Positions 7,022 through 15,608 of a stretch of DNA of 26,082 nt are shown piece after piece; position 1 is the first letter of the stretch, and every line of letters begins with the position of its first letter. The notes below the pieces were generated by a model, which saw only the letters and a program-made list of their open reading frames with translations, was not told where the DNA came from and made no database searches. The position numbers and the translations under genes are program-made. The stretch is from Cloacimonetes bacterium UBA6081 (GTDB lineage Bacteria; Cloacimonadota; Cloacimonadia; Cloacimonadales; Cloacimonadaceae). The stretch spans positions 1 to 26,082 of the forward strand of contig DIXL01000121.1 of NCBI GenBank assembly GCA_002428685.1. The letters run 5' to 3'.

Positions 7022-9709
7022 TTACACCAAAATGTGCAAGTATTGATCGCTTTTAGCTAACCATTTGCCAGCAATCTCTTTAATCAGGGTTGGTGTAACG
7101 TTGTTTATCCGCCTTTCACGCTCTAAGAAATACTGCGGTTCATATCCCAAAGCAGCCAGATTACTCATGGAAGAAGCACTGTATGAAACGCTTTCAAAAT
7201 CAAAGCGGTTCATCCCGATAAGAAAACGTTTAGCCCTTTCCAGTTCTTCTGCCGATATCGCATTAACGCTAATATCTCCGATAATATCCTGCATCAAAGC
7301 AATGCACTTTGCATAATCACGACGGCCGCAGAAGGCATAAGCACTCCAAAAGCCCAGATCATTAATAGAGCTGAAATCAAAGCCGGTTTGATAGGTTAAA
7401 CCGTGCTGTTCACGCAAAATATCAAAGAAACGTGAGGATATGTCTCCTCCCAAAATTTGTGCCAGAAGGTGAAAAGCAGCATTTTCAGCACGATTGGAAG
7501 CGGGTGTAGCAAATCCACCCAAATGTATGATAGCTTGATCTGTATCACGGTATTGCTTTTGGAAGTGTCTATCACTGTTGGTATAAAGTACTTTATTGAG
7601 TAACAAAGAGGTTTCACTTTGTTTAAATCCAAACAGAGATTCACAAAGGTCGGTTATGTAATTTAGCTCGTGATTACCAACAATTGCCAGGCAAAAATCA
7701 CGATTCAGAGTCCAACCGGCTGCCCAAGCAGCTATATCATGTAACTTTATGGAGCGGATTCTATCCGGATTGCCACTACTGCGAAACAAGTTGCTATTGT
7801 TTCCAGCCAGTAATTTGAACCACTTCTGATAAGCGTAACTGACTGGATAATCGTTATCGCGCCTGATGCTATCTAATGCTGCGAAGCGTAATAGAGAGAG
7901 ATGCCGGACATCGAAACGCGGATATCTGATAATTTCTGCCAAAGTGGACAAGGCTTTATCCAGGTTTGCAGTCTGGCACTTTCCTCTGTAACTGGTGCTA
8001 TCCAAATGATGGATTACTCTGATGTTAAATCCGTTTTCCCGCCCTATATGCATTAATTGTTCGTGGGAATGAAATTGAGTGGTGTAAAGCATCATAGCAC
8101 TGGTGAAGAAATTGTGACCAAATGTTACTTCTGTTTCGCTAAGTTGGCTGATGTGCGTGGACAAAGAAAACCCGCTAACGCTTTTACAGGGCAGCTTGCG
8201 GTAAAGAACCTGCATGCCATTGGACAGATAGATCTGATAGTGATTATCATCAATTTGGGTTGCATGATTAGTTGGGTTAGGCTGTAGGCTTAAGGGTGAG
8301 CTATTTAAAATGCTGGGAGTGGTTTTAGGGCTTTTCTTACTTCGAGGATTTTGCCTTACCACCAATTTTACTTTCTTTATCTGGGAGGCAATTTCTTCAT
8401 AGTTGGGAACCGGTTTGTCCCCTTCATGAAAAATGGTGAAAAAATTTGGTTTCCAATATTTGCGCACCACTTGGTAAACCTGATCCATGCTTATTGCGTT
8501 AATCCGCTCACCATAACTATGTAGTCTGGCCAAATTACCAATAAATTCTTCCACAGCCACCAGATTTGCCAGATTTTCCATGCCTTCGAAACTATATATC
8601 CAACTATGAATTATATCCTGTTTTATTAGGTGCATTTCATGGGTGGGTATGCCATTAACTGCCAACCTGGCAAGCTCTTCTGCAAAAATTGAGATTATAG
8701 CAGGGATGTTTTTGCTGGAGAGGGGAGTAAAGCACACTGCTGAAGCTCCGGAAAGCATTCCGCAAAGAGAATTGACTTTAACGGAAGAGCACAACTTTTC
8801 TTTTTCAACCAGTCGAATAAACAGGCGGGACGCTTTTCCAATTGCCAGATATCGCATGGCAATTAATAGTGCATCGGCCATAGGATGTTGTTCACACAGT
8901 TCCGGCATCGTAATTGACAGCAGGTCTTCGTTTTGCCCTTTTCGCCTGTAAAAAATACGAAAGGGAGTAATTTCGGGTTCGGACATTCCTACAGGCTTAC
9001 TAACTACTCCTCCAGGTTTCCAGTTCCCAAAATAACTGTCTATCAAGCCGATAAGCTGTTGTGGCTGAAAATCTCCACAAACTACCAGGAATGAATTTTG
9101 CGGATTGTAATATTTCTTATAGTAGCTGCGTAACCCAGGGACTGTGGCTGCTTTTATGGACTCAGGACTACCTAAGACCGGATACTTCATGGGGCTTTTG
9201 AGAAAATAGTTATTTTGAATCCACTCAATATGGTCTGGCTCAGGATCGTTCTGATATTGTTTAATCTCTTCCAGGATAATGTCTTTCTCAGCCTCGATAT
9301 CGTTAGCTGTCAGGCTTGCCTGTGTGGCCAATTGGCTTAAGATATGCAATCCCTGAGCCAGGTTTTCGCTGGGCAGTAATAGGTAATAGCAGGTGGAATC
9401 ATAATCTGTATAAGCATTCAGCATACCCCCAAGTGATGAGGCATAACGGCTTAGTTCATTATTGTGAAAATCCTTTGTCGCCTTAAAGGCCAAGTGCTCC
9501 AGGAAGTGAGAATAGCCGTGCTGTTTGGTAGTTTCTATTACAGAACCAGCTTTTATATAAAGCTGCAAACACAAAACAGGATTAGAGCTATCCGGCACGC
9601 TGATAGTTTTGAAGCCATTGGCAAAAGTGTGGCTATTGGGAACAGGAATATTGTTGCTACGTAGAGGCAGGGTAGTTCCGCAATCTGGTATTGATGTAAT
9701 ATTGCTCAT
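7022..9709 (-). CDS. M16 family zinc metallopeptidase, fused active and inactive halves
   Basis: An 895-residue protein made of two M16 halves, each an N-terminal peptidase-like domain plus an M16_C domain. The first half carries the inverted zinc motif HFLEH (68-72) and the distal ligand E148 in LEEIK, 76 residues after H72 as usual in the family. The second half, after about residue 490, keeps the fold and the C-terminal substrate-gripping R/Y region (REQHGLTYQ) but has no HxxEH, so it is the structural partner. M16 enzymes form a clam-shell chamber and cut peptides. No signal peptide is seen, so the cytoplasm is likely, unlike many M16 proteins of Gram-negatives. Its ATG overlaps the folE2 stop by 4 nt. 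Substrate unknown. Confidence 0.9.
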   Translation of the reverse strand: MSNITSIPDCGTTLPLRSNNIPVPNSHTFANGFKTISVPDSSNPVLCLQLYIKAGSVIETTKQHGYSHFLEHLAFKATKDFHNNELSRYASSLGGMLNAYTDYDSTCYYLLLPSENLAQGLHILSQLATQASLTANDIEAEKDIILEEIKQYQNDPEPDHIEWIQNNYFLKSPMKYPVLGSPESIKAATVPGLRSYYKKYYNPQNSFLVVCGDFQPQQLIGLIDSYFGNWKPGGVVSKPVGMSEPEITPFRIFYRRKGQNEDLLSITMPELCEQHPMADALLIAMRYLAIGKASRLFIRLVEKEKLCSSVKVNSLCGMLSGASAVCFTPLSSKNIPAIISIFAEELARLAVNGIPTHEMHLIKQDIIHSWIYSFEGMENLANLVAVEEFIGNLARLHSYGERINAISMDQVYQVVRKYWKPNFFTIFHEGDKPVPNYEEIASQIKKVKLVVRQNPRSKKSPKTTPSILNSSPLSLQPNPTNHATQIDDNHYQIYLSNGMQVLYRKLPCKSVSGFSLSTHISQLSETEVTFGHNFFTSAMMLYTTQFHSHEQLMHIGRENGFNIRVIHHLDSTSYRGKCQTANLDKALSTLAEIIRYPRFDVRHLSLLRFAALDSIRRDNDYPVSYAYQKWFKLLAGNNSNLFRSSGNPDRIRSIKLHDIAAWAAGWTLNRDFCLAIVGNHELNYITDLCESLFGFKQSETSLLLNKVLYTNSDRHFQKQYRDTDQAIIHLGGFATPASNRAENAAFHLLAQILGGDISSRFFDILREQHGLTYQTGFDFSSINDLGFWSAYAFCGRRDYAKCIALMQDIIGDISVNAISAEELERAKRFLIGMNRFDFESVSYSASSMSNLAALGYEPQYFLERERRINNVTPTLIKEIAGKWLAKSDQYLHILV

Positions 9710-10476
9710 GCCTTGCAGATCATTGCATAAGCACTGTGGTTATGGATAGATTCGTAGTTTTCCGATTCCACATAAAATCCGGTGATTCTGCTGTCCTTTT
9801 TTAATTCCTGCGTAATTTCCCGCACAATGTCTTCTACAAATTTTGGGTTTTGATATGCTTTTTCGGTAACGAATTTCTCATCAGGGCGTTTCAGCAATGA
9901 GTATATTTCGCAGCTTGCATGAGATTCTGCTAATGCAATCAGTTCTTCCAACCATACAAACTCGTTGTAACAAACTTGAATTGTAATTTGAGAGCGCTGA
10001 TTGTGTGCTCCATATTCACTAATTTCCTTGGAACAGGGGCATAGCGTGGTAACCGGAACACTTACTCCAATCCACAGTTTAAACTCATCTTTGTAAGAAG
10101 CATTGAAACTGCAATCGTAGCTGAGCAGAGAACTGATACGGGATATGGGAGCTTTCTTGGTAATAAAGTAGGGAAATTTTATATCCACATAAGCTGCTTC
10201 TGCTTTCATAGTGCTTCGCAGTTCCATTAGAAACGCTTCTAATTTCCCAATAAAGGCTTCGGTATGGTATCGGTTCAAAACCTCTATAAACCGGCTCATG
10301 TGAGTTCCTCTGCGATGATGAGGGAGCTCTACATATATGTTTAGGTCAGCAACACTATGCTGTGTCCCCTTGGCTCTGTCTTCCACCATAATAGGGTAAC
10401 GAATCCCTTTCACACCAACTTTATCGATGGTGAGTTTACGGTTATCCGGTTGATTTTGTATATCTGGAATGCTCAT
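9706..10476 (-). CDS. folE2: GTP cyclohydrolase FolE2 (type IB)
   Basis: A 256-residue protein matching GTP cyclohydrolase IB. The defining segment is PVTTLCPCSKEIS followed by GAHNQRS, holding the active-site cysteine C146, C148 and H158; HHRRGTHMSRF (53-63) is the other family signature. The enzyme converts GTP to 7,8-dihydroneopterin triphosphate and formate, the first step to tetrahydrofolate and, in some bacteria, queuosine. FolE2 is structurally distinct from FolE and accepts several divalent metals, so it often occurs where zinc is limiting. It overlaps apbE upstream and the M16 gene downstream by 4 nt each. No other folate genes are seen, so the pathway is scattered. No zinc-responsive operator is visible because the gene has no promoter region of its own. 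Confidence 0.95.
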   Translation of the reverse strand: MSIPDIQNQPDNRKLTIDKVGVKGIRYPIMVEDRAKGTQHSVADLNIYVELPHHRRGTHMSRFIEVLNRYHTEAFIGKLEAFLMELRSTMKAEAAYVDIKFPYFITKKAPISRISSLLSYDCSFNASYKDEFKLWIGVSVPVTTLCPCSKEISEYGAHNQRSQITIQVCYNEFVWLEELIALAESHASCEIYSLLKRPDEKFVTEKAYQNPKFVEDIVREITQELKKDSRITGFYVESENYESIHNHSAYAMICKA

Positions 10477-11477
10477 AGTTTTTCGTTTAGCGATAGCTCT
10501 TTCATACCGTTGCTTTTAAGGGAAACCAAGTCCCCATCCTTGCTAAAATAGATTATTACATTAGCCTTAGGGAACAATTTTATGGTTTCGATGGCTTTTT
10601 CGGGTGAGATTAAAAACATTGCTGTAGAAAGCCCGTCCGCCCAAGCAGCAGATTCGCATAAAACAGTAACGGAGTGCAAATCCTTCACCGGATAACCTGT
10701 TTTGGGATCAATTATATGGTGGAAGCGAATGCCATCTACTTCGTAGAATTGTTGATAATCGCCGGAAGTACCAACGCTTTGATTCATGATTTTGAAGCTG
10801 GCTATGTAATCATCCGGTTTGCGAGGATGTTGAATATACACAAGCTGAGGCATGCCCTCGCCAAAAAAAGTCATGGAACTACGGCAATTGATATAGCCGC
10901 TTTCCAAGCCAAGGGTGCTCATATATTCCCGAGCTTTGTCCAAAATATACCCCTTTGCAATAGCCCCAAAGGTTATTTGCATTTCAAGTGGCTTTGTCAG
11001 CTTCTCTTGGGTGAATCTAATTTTTCCCCAATCCACTTTTTTTAGTTCTTTCTGTATTTCCAGCGAATCGGGAGGAGTGGGTGATTCAGAATTGAAACCC
11101 CACAAGTCCCAAACCGGTTTAATAGTAGGGTCGAAAGCTCCATCGGTAAGCGTATAAAGACTATCTGCAATTACAAATAACTGATAGACATCCTTATCCA
11201 TGGTAAACATAGTATTCACTGAATCACTGTTTACCTTTGCAAGCCAACTATCCGCTTGATATTCGTTTAGCTTGCTTTCCAGGGTTTTAATGTAAGTAAA
11301 TACAGAATCAATTTGGCGACCCACCAGTTTATTTTTTGAGGTAGCCGATATTTCTACAACAGTATCCAGCAAATATTGGCTTTTGACCTCTGTAAAAGCT
11401 CTGGTAAAGTATTGATAAGCCCCAAAACTGATCACTATTATCAAGATCAGCAGTGAAACAATCTCTTTCCTATTCAT
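10473..11477 (-). CDS. apbE: FAD:protein FMN transferase (ApbE)
   Basis: A 334-residue protein with an N-terminal membrane segment (about 7-24) and no lipobox cysteine, so a signal anchor facing the periplasm. ApbE motifs seen: LLDTVVEI (36-43), GAFDPTIKPVWDLWGF (113-128), GAIAKGYILDKA (171-182), HHIIDPKTGYPV (253-264) and AAWADGLSTA (277-286, with the metal-binding D281 and T285). ApbE moves FMN from FAD onto Thr or Ser of exported flavoproteins such as Rnf/Nqr subunits and FMN-binding-domain proteins. Where the family usually has a glycine-rich NLGG-type strand, this protein has YINCRSSMTFFGEG (195-208), a noticeable deviation near the flavin pocket. No flavinylated partner is encoded in the window. 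It lies 11 nt after the zinc-ribbon gene and overlaps folE2 by 4 nt. Confidence 0.92.
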   Translation of the reverse strand: MNRKEIVSLLILIIVISFGAYQYFTRAFTEVKSQYLLDTVVEISATSKNKLVGRQIDSVFTYIKTLESKLNEYQADSWLAKVNSDSVNTMFTMDKDVYQLFVIADSLYTLTDGAFDPTIKPVWDLWGFNSESPTPPDSLEIQKELKKVDWGKIRFTQEKLTKPLEMQITFGAIAKGYILDKAREYMSTLGLESGYINCRSSMTFFGEGMPQLVYIQHPRKPDDYIASFKIMNQSVGTSGDYQQFYEVDGIRFHHIIDPKTGYPVKDLHSVTVLCESAAWADGLSTAMFLISPEKAIETIKLFPKANVIIYFSKDGDLVSLKSNGMKELSLNEKL

Positions 11478-11488
11478 AAGCTACATCC

Positions 11489-12286
11489 TTAGCGGCGGTA
11501 ATCTAACAGCTCAAAATCCACTAAGCGGCGAACATAATCTCTTATCGCAAATAACGATAGCGACAACGCAAACACCAGGGGGATCAGCAAGAGGAAAAAC
11601 AAACCCAAGGCGATTAGATTGGCAGTGGTTAAAACTAAGGCAAGTAAAAATATGTTCCAGCGCAGATCATGAAAATGCTTGTATGATTTCTGAATGGCAA
11701 ACCAGGGACTCCAGTTAAATTGCTCTATCAAAACCACAGCAGGCAGGACAATTGCAACCCAGTAGTTTACCAAAACAAGCCATACCAACCGCAAAATGGG
11801 TAATGAACCAAAATTCGGCAGCCCAAAACAAATGAGATAAATGAATAAATAAAATAATGCACTGATAATGGTGAACCACAGATATTTAGGGTAAGAGCGC
11901 AGTGAATCTATCATGTCCCGAAAACTAAGTCTATAGTCGCTATGTTTACAAATAGCGGTAAAAGCAATCAGGATGAATGGCACAAACACACTAAAGGCAA
12001 CGGATTTGATGGCCAGGTTTCTCAACATTTCTACGGCTGTTCTGCTTTCCAAACTAATTATGGTACTGAAAAGAACAACTAAAACCAGAACGGGAATCAG
12101 ACCAAGAATCAAGGCAAAAGCAGTGCCGGGGATGACTGAAGAAAACGACGATCTCAGGGATTTATATGTTTCGGCCAAACTTTTCATCGCAGACAGGTCA
12201 TTCTTTACAACTTGGCTTTGTTTTCCGCATTCAACACACCAGATATCGTGTGCGGCCAAGCGGGCATTACAATGTTTACAACGCAT
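11489..12286 (-). CDS. Zinc-ribbon integral membrane protein of unknown function
   Basis: A 265-residue protein with an N-terminal zinc ribbon (C3, C6, C17, C20: CKHC and CVEC) followed, after a polar linker, by about five to six hydrophobic helices between residues 50 and 250. The membrane part resembles the glycerophosphoryl-diester/DUF975-like group of multi-pass proteins only in general character, and I do not assign a family. The zinc ribbon suggests a folding or docking module on the cytoplasmic side. AGGAG precedes the ATG by about 6 nt. It starts 66 nt after nrdJ, the widest gap within block C, and ends 11 nt before apbE. Confidence 0.72.
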   Translation of the reverse strand: MRCKHCNARLAAHDIWCVECGKQSQVVKNDLSAMKSLAETYKSLRSSFSSVIPGTAFALILGLIPVLVLVVLFSTIISLESRTAVEMLRNLAIKSVAFSVFVPFILIAFTAICKHSDYRLSFRDMIDSLRSYPKYLWFTIISALFYLFIYLICFGLPNFGSLPILRLVWLVLVNYWVAIVLPAVVLIEQFNWSPWFAIQKSYKHFHDLRWNIFLLALVLTTANLIALGLFFLLLIPLVFALSLSLFAIRDYVRRLVDFELLDYRR

Positions 12287-12352
12287 TTATTCTCCTAATA
12301 CAGTTGGGTATCTGTGCAACAAATATATGGGGCTGCTTTTGTCAAGCCTGCC

Positions 12353-14608
12353 TTAACATTTGCTCCAGCCGCAGGAAGGACATTTCAGGCAGCCTTCAAT
12401 GTGTTCAATTGAGGTTCCGCAATCGGGGCACAAAGCAGCAGTTCCTCTGCTGATGAATTCCCCGGTTGGTTCGTTGGCATTGTAACTGACATTAATTGCA
12501 GTAACATCACCATTTTTGTGCAGGAACAAAAACTGTTCCAAAGCCTCACCCACAGCATCACCACAAGACGTTATCATCTTACCTTTATGCCACATGGGAG
12601 ATTGGCAACGGATACCCTTCAACTGGCGAATGATGGCTTCTATTTTTATATTAGATCGTAAAGCCAAAGAAGAAAGCCTGGCAATAGCTTCAAGCTGAGC
12701 TGAGGCGCATCCGCCAACCTTACCCATTTGCACAAAAACTTCACAAGCACCGTGATCATCTATATTAATGGTTACATACATGTGTCCGCAACCTGTTTCC
12801 ACGCGCTGAGTTACACCATGAGTAATTTCAGGCCGCATGCGTGGGGCAACCTTTTTTTCTCCAATTACAGGCATATTGCTGCTGGTTCCCAAAGAAAGCA
12901 CCTGGTTTTCACGGCTACCATCACGATAAACCGTAACACCTTTGCAGCCAAGCTGATAGGCCAGTTCATAAGCACTTCTGATATCTTCCACGCTTGCATC
13001 TCGAGAGAAGTTTATGGTTTTGCTAACGGCATTATCGGTATATTCTTGAAAAGCTGCTTGCATCCTAATATGCCATTCGGGGCTGATGTCGTGCGCAGTT
13101 TGATAAATAATCTTCAAGTCTTCAGGGATCTCTTCCAGGTGCATAATACTGCCACAATTACTGATTTTTTCAAGCAATTCCTTGCTCAGCAACCCTCTTT
13201 CTTTCAAGGCTGATTCAAAATACTTATTCACATAAATCAGCTTTTCTCCATCCATCACGGTTTTGATAAAAGCCAAGGAAAATTGAGGCTCAATCCCGCT
13301 TGAGGTATCGGCAATCATACTGATGGTTCCGGTGGGAGCAATTGTAGTTACAGTTGCATTTCTGATCCCTTTGTCTTGCATCTGTTTGATTAGATTTGCC
13401 CAATCCTGTGTCCCCGGAAGGCGTTGTAAAGTCCCTTTGGCATAAATGCTTTCGGGATAATTTGGAAAAGCTCCTTTTTGCTCTGCAAGTTCCAGAGAGC
13501 GTTCTTTGGCAAAGAAATCTATGGCTTCCATAATCTGCTGCGCCAAATCCACTGCGGCATCGCTTGCATAGGGAATTGCCATTTGATAAAGCAAATCTGC
13601 CCAACCCATCACTCCCAGCCCAATTTTCCGGTTAGCTTTGGCCATTTCATCAATCTGCGGCAGGGGAAACTTCGAGGCATCAATTACGGCATCCAGAAAA
13701 TCCACACTATCGCGCACCACAGCTTTCAGCAAAGCAAAATCAACCTTTCCATCAAGGGCTAAAGCTGCCAGATTTATGGAACCAAGATTGCAAGCCTCAT
13801 TGGGCAACAAAGGCTGTTCTCCACAAGGATTGGTAGATTCAATCATGCCTACGGCAGGGGTGGGATTGGCTGCATTAATACGGTCTAAAAACACAATTCC
13901 CGGTTCACCGTTTTTATAAGCCATGTCCACAATCAGATTAAAAACTTCACGAGCACTTTGCTTACCTCTTCTTTCTCCGGTGTGGGGAGATATCAAATCA
14001 TACTCTTCATCATTTGCCACTGCCTGCATAAAGTCCTCGGTAATTCCCACGCTCAGGTTAAAATTGGTTAGTTCGCTTGTATCTTCTTTGCATACAATGA
14101 AATCCAGAATCTGCGGGTGATCCACATTTAATATGGCCATATTAGCTCCGCGTCTGGTTCCGCCTTGTTTTACGGCATCAGTGGCAGCATTGAATACTTT
14201 TAGGAACGACAAAGGCCCGCTGGAAACTCCATTGGTAGAACGAACTCTGGCATTGGCTTCTCTTAGGCGGCTAAACGAAAACCCTGTGCCACCACCGCTT
14301 TTATGAATTAACGCTGCATTCTTTATGGTTTCAAAGATGCTGTCCATACTATCGCCAATCGGCAGGACAAAACAAGCAGAGAGCTGTTGTATGTCGCCTC
14401 CGGCATTCATCAGAGTGGGGGAGTTGGGCAAAAAATACCCGGAATCCATGAGGTCATAAAACTTCTTAGCCTGCTCTGCATCACCATCAGCAATGTTATT
14501 TGCCACGCGATTAAGCATAGCTTCCCAGTTTTCTAACATATTACCATTTTCATCTTTGCGGTAATACCGCTTTTCCAAAACTTTTCTGGCATTGTCTGTC
14601 AAAAACAT
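12353..14608 (-). CDS. nrdJ: Adenosylcobalamin-dependent ribonucleotide reductase (class II)
   Basis: A 751-residue class II reductase that makes deoxyribonucleotides using a cob(II)alamin-generated thiyl radical, so it needs neither oxygen nor an NrdB subunit. Seen: SACFVLPIGDS (77-87), NPCGEQPL with the catalytic N-C-E (260-267), APTGTIS (424-430), a TSCPD-type domain (about 590-695), and a terminal zinc ribbon CPDC...CPSC ending in a last Cys (727-751), probably the redox tail that re-reduces the active site. A GTG six bases upstream (14614-14612) also opens the frame, but it abuts the Shine-Dalgarno AGGAG, so the ATG at 14608 with 6-nt spacing is chosen. Gene kce ends 8 nt upstream, its TAG stop forming part of the TAGGAG. 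No B12 riboswitch precedes the gene. Confidence 0.96.
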   Translation of the reverse strand: MFLTDNARKVLEKRYYRKDENGNMLENWEAMLNRVANNIADGDAEQAKKFYDLMDSGYFLPNSPTLMNAGGDIQQLSACFVLPIGDSMDSIFETIKNAALIHKSGGGTGFSFSRLREANARVRSTNGVSSGPLSFLKVFNAATDAVKQGGTRRGANMAILNVDHPQILDFIVCKEDTSELTNFNLSVGITEDFMQAVANDEEYDLISPHTGERRGKQSAREVFNLIVDMAYKNGEPGIVFLDRINAANPTPAVGMIESTNPCGEQPLLPNEACNLGSINLAALALDGKVDFALLKAVVRDSVDFLDAVIDASKFPLPQIDEMAKANRKIGLGVMGWADLLYQMAIPYASDAAVDLAQQIMEAIDFFAKERSLELAEQKGAFPNYPESIYAKGTLQRLPGTQDWANLIKQMQDKGIRNATVTTIAPTGTISMIADTSSGIEPQFSLAFIKTVMDGEKLIYVNKYFESALKERGLLSKELLEKISNCGSIMHLEEIPEDLKIIYQTAHDISPEWHIRMQAAFQEYTDNAVSKTINFSRDASVEDIRSAYELAYQLGCKGVTVYRDGSRENQVLSLGTSSNMPVIGEKKVAPRMRPEITHGVTQRVETGCGHMYVTINIDDHGACEVFVQMGKVGGCASAQLEAIARLSSLALRSNIKIEAIIRQLKGIRCQSPMWHKGKMITSCGDAVGEALEQFLFLHKNGDVTAINVSYNANEPTGEFISRGTAALCPDCGTSIEHIEGCLKCPSCGWSKC

Positions 14609-14619
14609 CTGCACTCCTA
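14609..14619 (-). promoter_or_regulatory. Ribosome-binding site that fixes the nrdJ start and overlaps the kce stop
   Basis: The minus strand reads TAGGAGTGCAG and then ATG. TAG is the kce stop (14619-14617) and AGGAG (14618-14614... ending at the GTG) is the Shine-Dalgarno. The GTG directly touching AGGAG is too close to serve as a start, whereas the ATG at 14608 has proper spacing. The arrangement predicts translational coupling of nrdJ to kce. Confidence 0.7.
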
Positions 14620-15450
14620 TTTGGCCGGCAGGGCAAGAATGGCTCTTGCCTGTTGCGGTGTGGCAAGGGGGCGGCCAATTTCCTGCGCAATCCGGGCTAT
14701 CCTGCTTATCAATTGTGCATTGGAATCTGCCACTATGCCTTTGTGGTAAAAGATGTTATCTTCAAATCCGCAGCGAATATGCCCGCCACTTACCAAAGCT
14801 AACATGGCAGTAGGAAGGTGCCATCTGCCAATTCCAGCCACAGCCCAGGTTGCAGTTGGGATTTCTTCTTTCAAATGTTCTATCATATATAACAGGTTTT
14901 TGGGCTTTCCACTCATGCCACCAGGAACGCCAAGCACAAACTGCAGATGCAGAGGGCTGTGGACTATGTTGCCTTGCTTAATAAGTTTTGCCACGACGTC
15001 TATCATGCCCGATTCATAAACTTCCACTTCCGGAACGACTCCATATTCTTTAAATGCCTCTGCCAGACGGATGATATCGCTCGGATGGTTGATAAATATC
15101 TCGCTTCCAAAGTTTAGGGTGCCGGCATTCAGGGTGCCCATATCCGGTTTTAAGGCCAAAGGTGCCAGGCGTTTTTCAAAGGGTTCTCCAACTGCTCCGC
15201 CGGTGCTGATTTGAATTATCATTTCCGGCACTGCCTTGCGAATTGCATCAATTGAATCCTTAAATCGTTCCAAACGCTGTGTAGGGCTGCCATCATCCTC
15301 TCGCACATGCAGATGCACTACACGAGCTCCAGCATCATAGCAAGATTTTGCCTCTAACGCTTGTTCTTGCGGGGTGATAGGTAAATTCGGCTGATCTTTC
15401 CTGGTAGTTTCCGCTCCCGTGATGGCAGCAGTTAAAATTATAGGTTCCAT
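14617..15450 (-). CDS. kce: 3-keto-5-aminohexanoate cleavage enzyme (BKACE family)
   Basis: A 277-residue TIM-barrel enzyme of the beta-keto acid cleavage (DUF849) family. Kce condenses 3-keto-5-aminohexanoate with acetyl-CoA, giving acetoacetate and 3-aminobutyryl-CoA, a step of anaerobic lysine fermentation. The zinc ligands H46 and H48 (VVHLHVRED) and E230 are present, as are R226 and D231 in HIRCGFEDNIFYHKG and E14 in ITGAETTR. These positions match the numbering of the crystallised Cloacimonas acidaminovorans enzyme as I recall it, which makes the specific assignment and the taxonomic link stronger than for a typical DUF849 member. Other lysine-fermentation genes (kamA, kamDE, kdd, kal) are absent, so the pathway is not clustered here. 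GAGAGG precedes the ATG; it is the first gene of block C. Confidence 0.93.
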   Translation of the reverse strand: MEPIILTAAITGAETTRKDQPNLPITPQEQALEAKSCYDAGARVVHLHVREDDGSPTQRLERFKDSIDAIRKAVPEMIIQISTGGAVGEPFEKRLAPLALKPDMGTLNAGTLNFGSEIFINHPSDIIRLAEAFKEYGVVPEVEVYESGMIDVVAKLIKQGNIVHSPLHLQFVLGVPGGMSGKPKNLLYMIEHLKEEIPTATWAVAGIGRWHLPTAMLALVSGGHIRCGFEDNIFYHKGIVADSNAQLISRIARIAQEIGRPLATPQQARAILALPAK

Positions 15451-15512
15451 GGGTTTACCTCTCTATATCTTTAATAAAATTATTACTTATTCAGTTCTCT
15501 TGCTTTAAACAC

Positions 15513-15567
15513 GGAATCAATACGGAATCATTACGGATGAAGTCCTTAATGATTCCGAATTGATTCC
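15513..15567. repeat. Near-perfect 25-bp inverted repeat with 5-nt loop
   Basis: The arm at 15513-15537 and the arm at 15543-15567 are complementary at 23 of 25 positions around the loop TGAAG. Within the left arm the unit ACGGAATCA(A/T)T occurs twice, 11 nt apart, followed by ACGGA, so the element is a hairpin built from a short degenerate tandem. It lies between murI and kce, both minus-strand. No long T-tract follows on either strand, so it is not a textbook terminator, though it could stop or process the block B transcript. A dispersed REP or MITE-like intergenic repeat is the main alternative. Confidence 0.85.
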
Positions 15568-15608
15568 ATAATAGCATGGACATAGGTGATAGCAATTAGC
15601 CACTGGAT

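Noticed and set aside
12340..12345. TTGACA on the minus strand between nrdJ and the zinc-ribbon gene
   Set aside because: No acceptable -10 sequence lies 16-18 nt downstream (TTTGTT or TTGTTG), so an internal promoter is not supported, although the 66-nt gap leaves room for one.
14612..14614. GTG as the nrdJ start codon
   Set aside because: It directly touches the AGGAG ribosome-binding site; the ATG two codons later has proper spacing.
15511..15537. CRISPR-like direct repeats in the murI/kce gap
   Set aside because: The units are only about 11 nt, lie back to back without spacers, and are explained as part of the inverted repeat.
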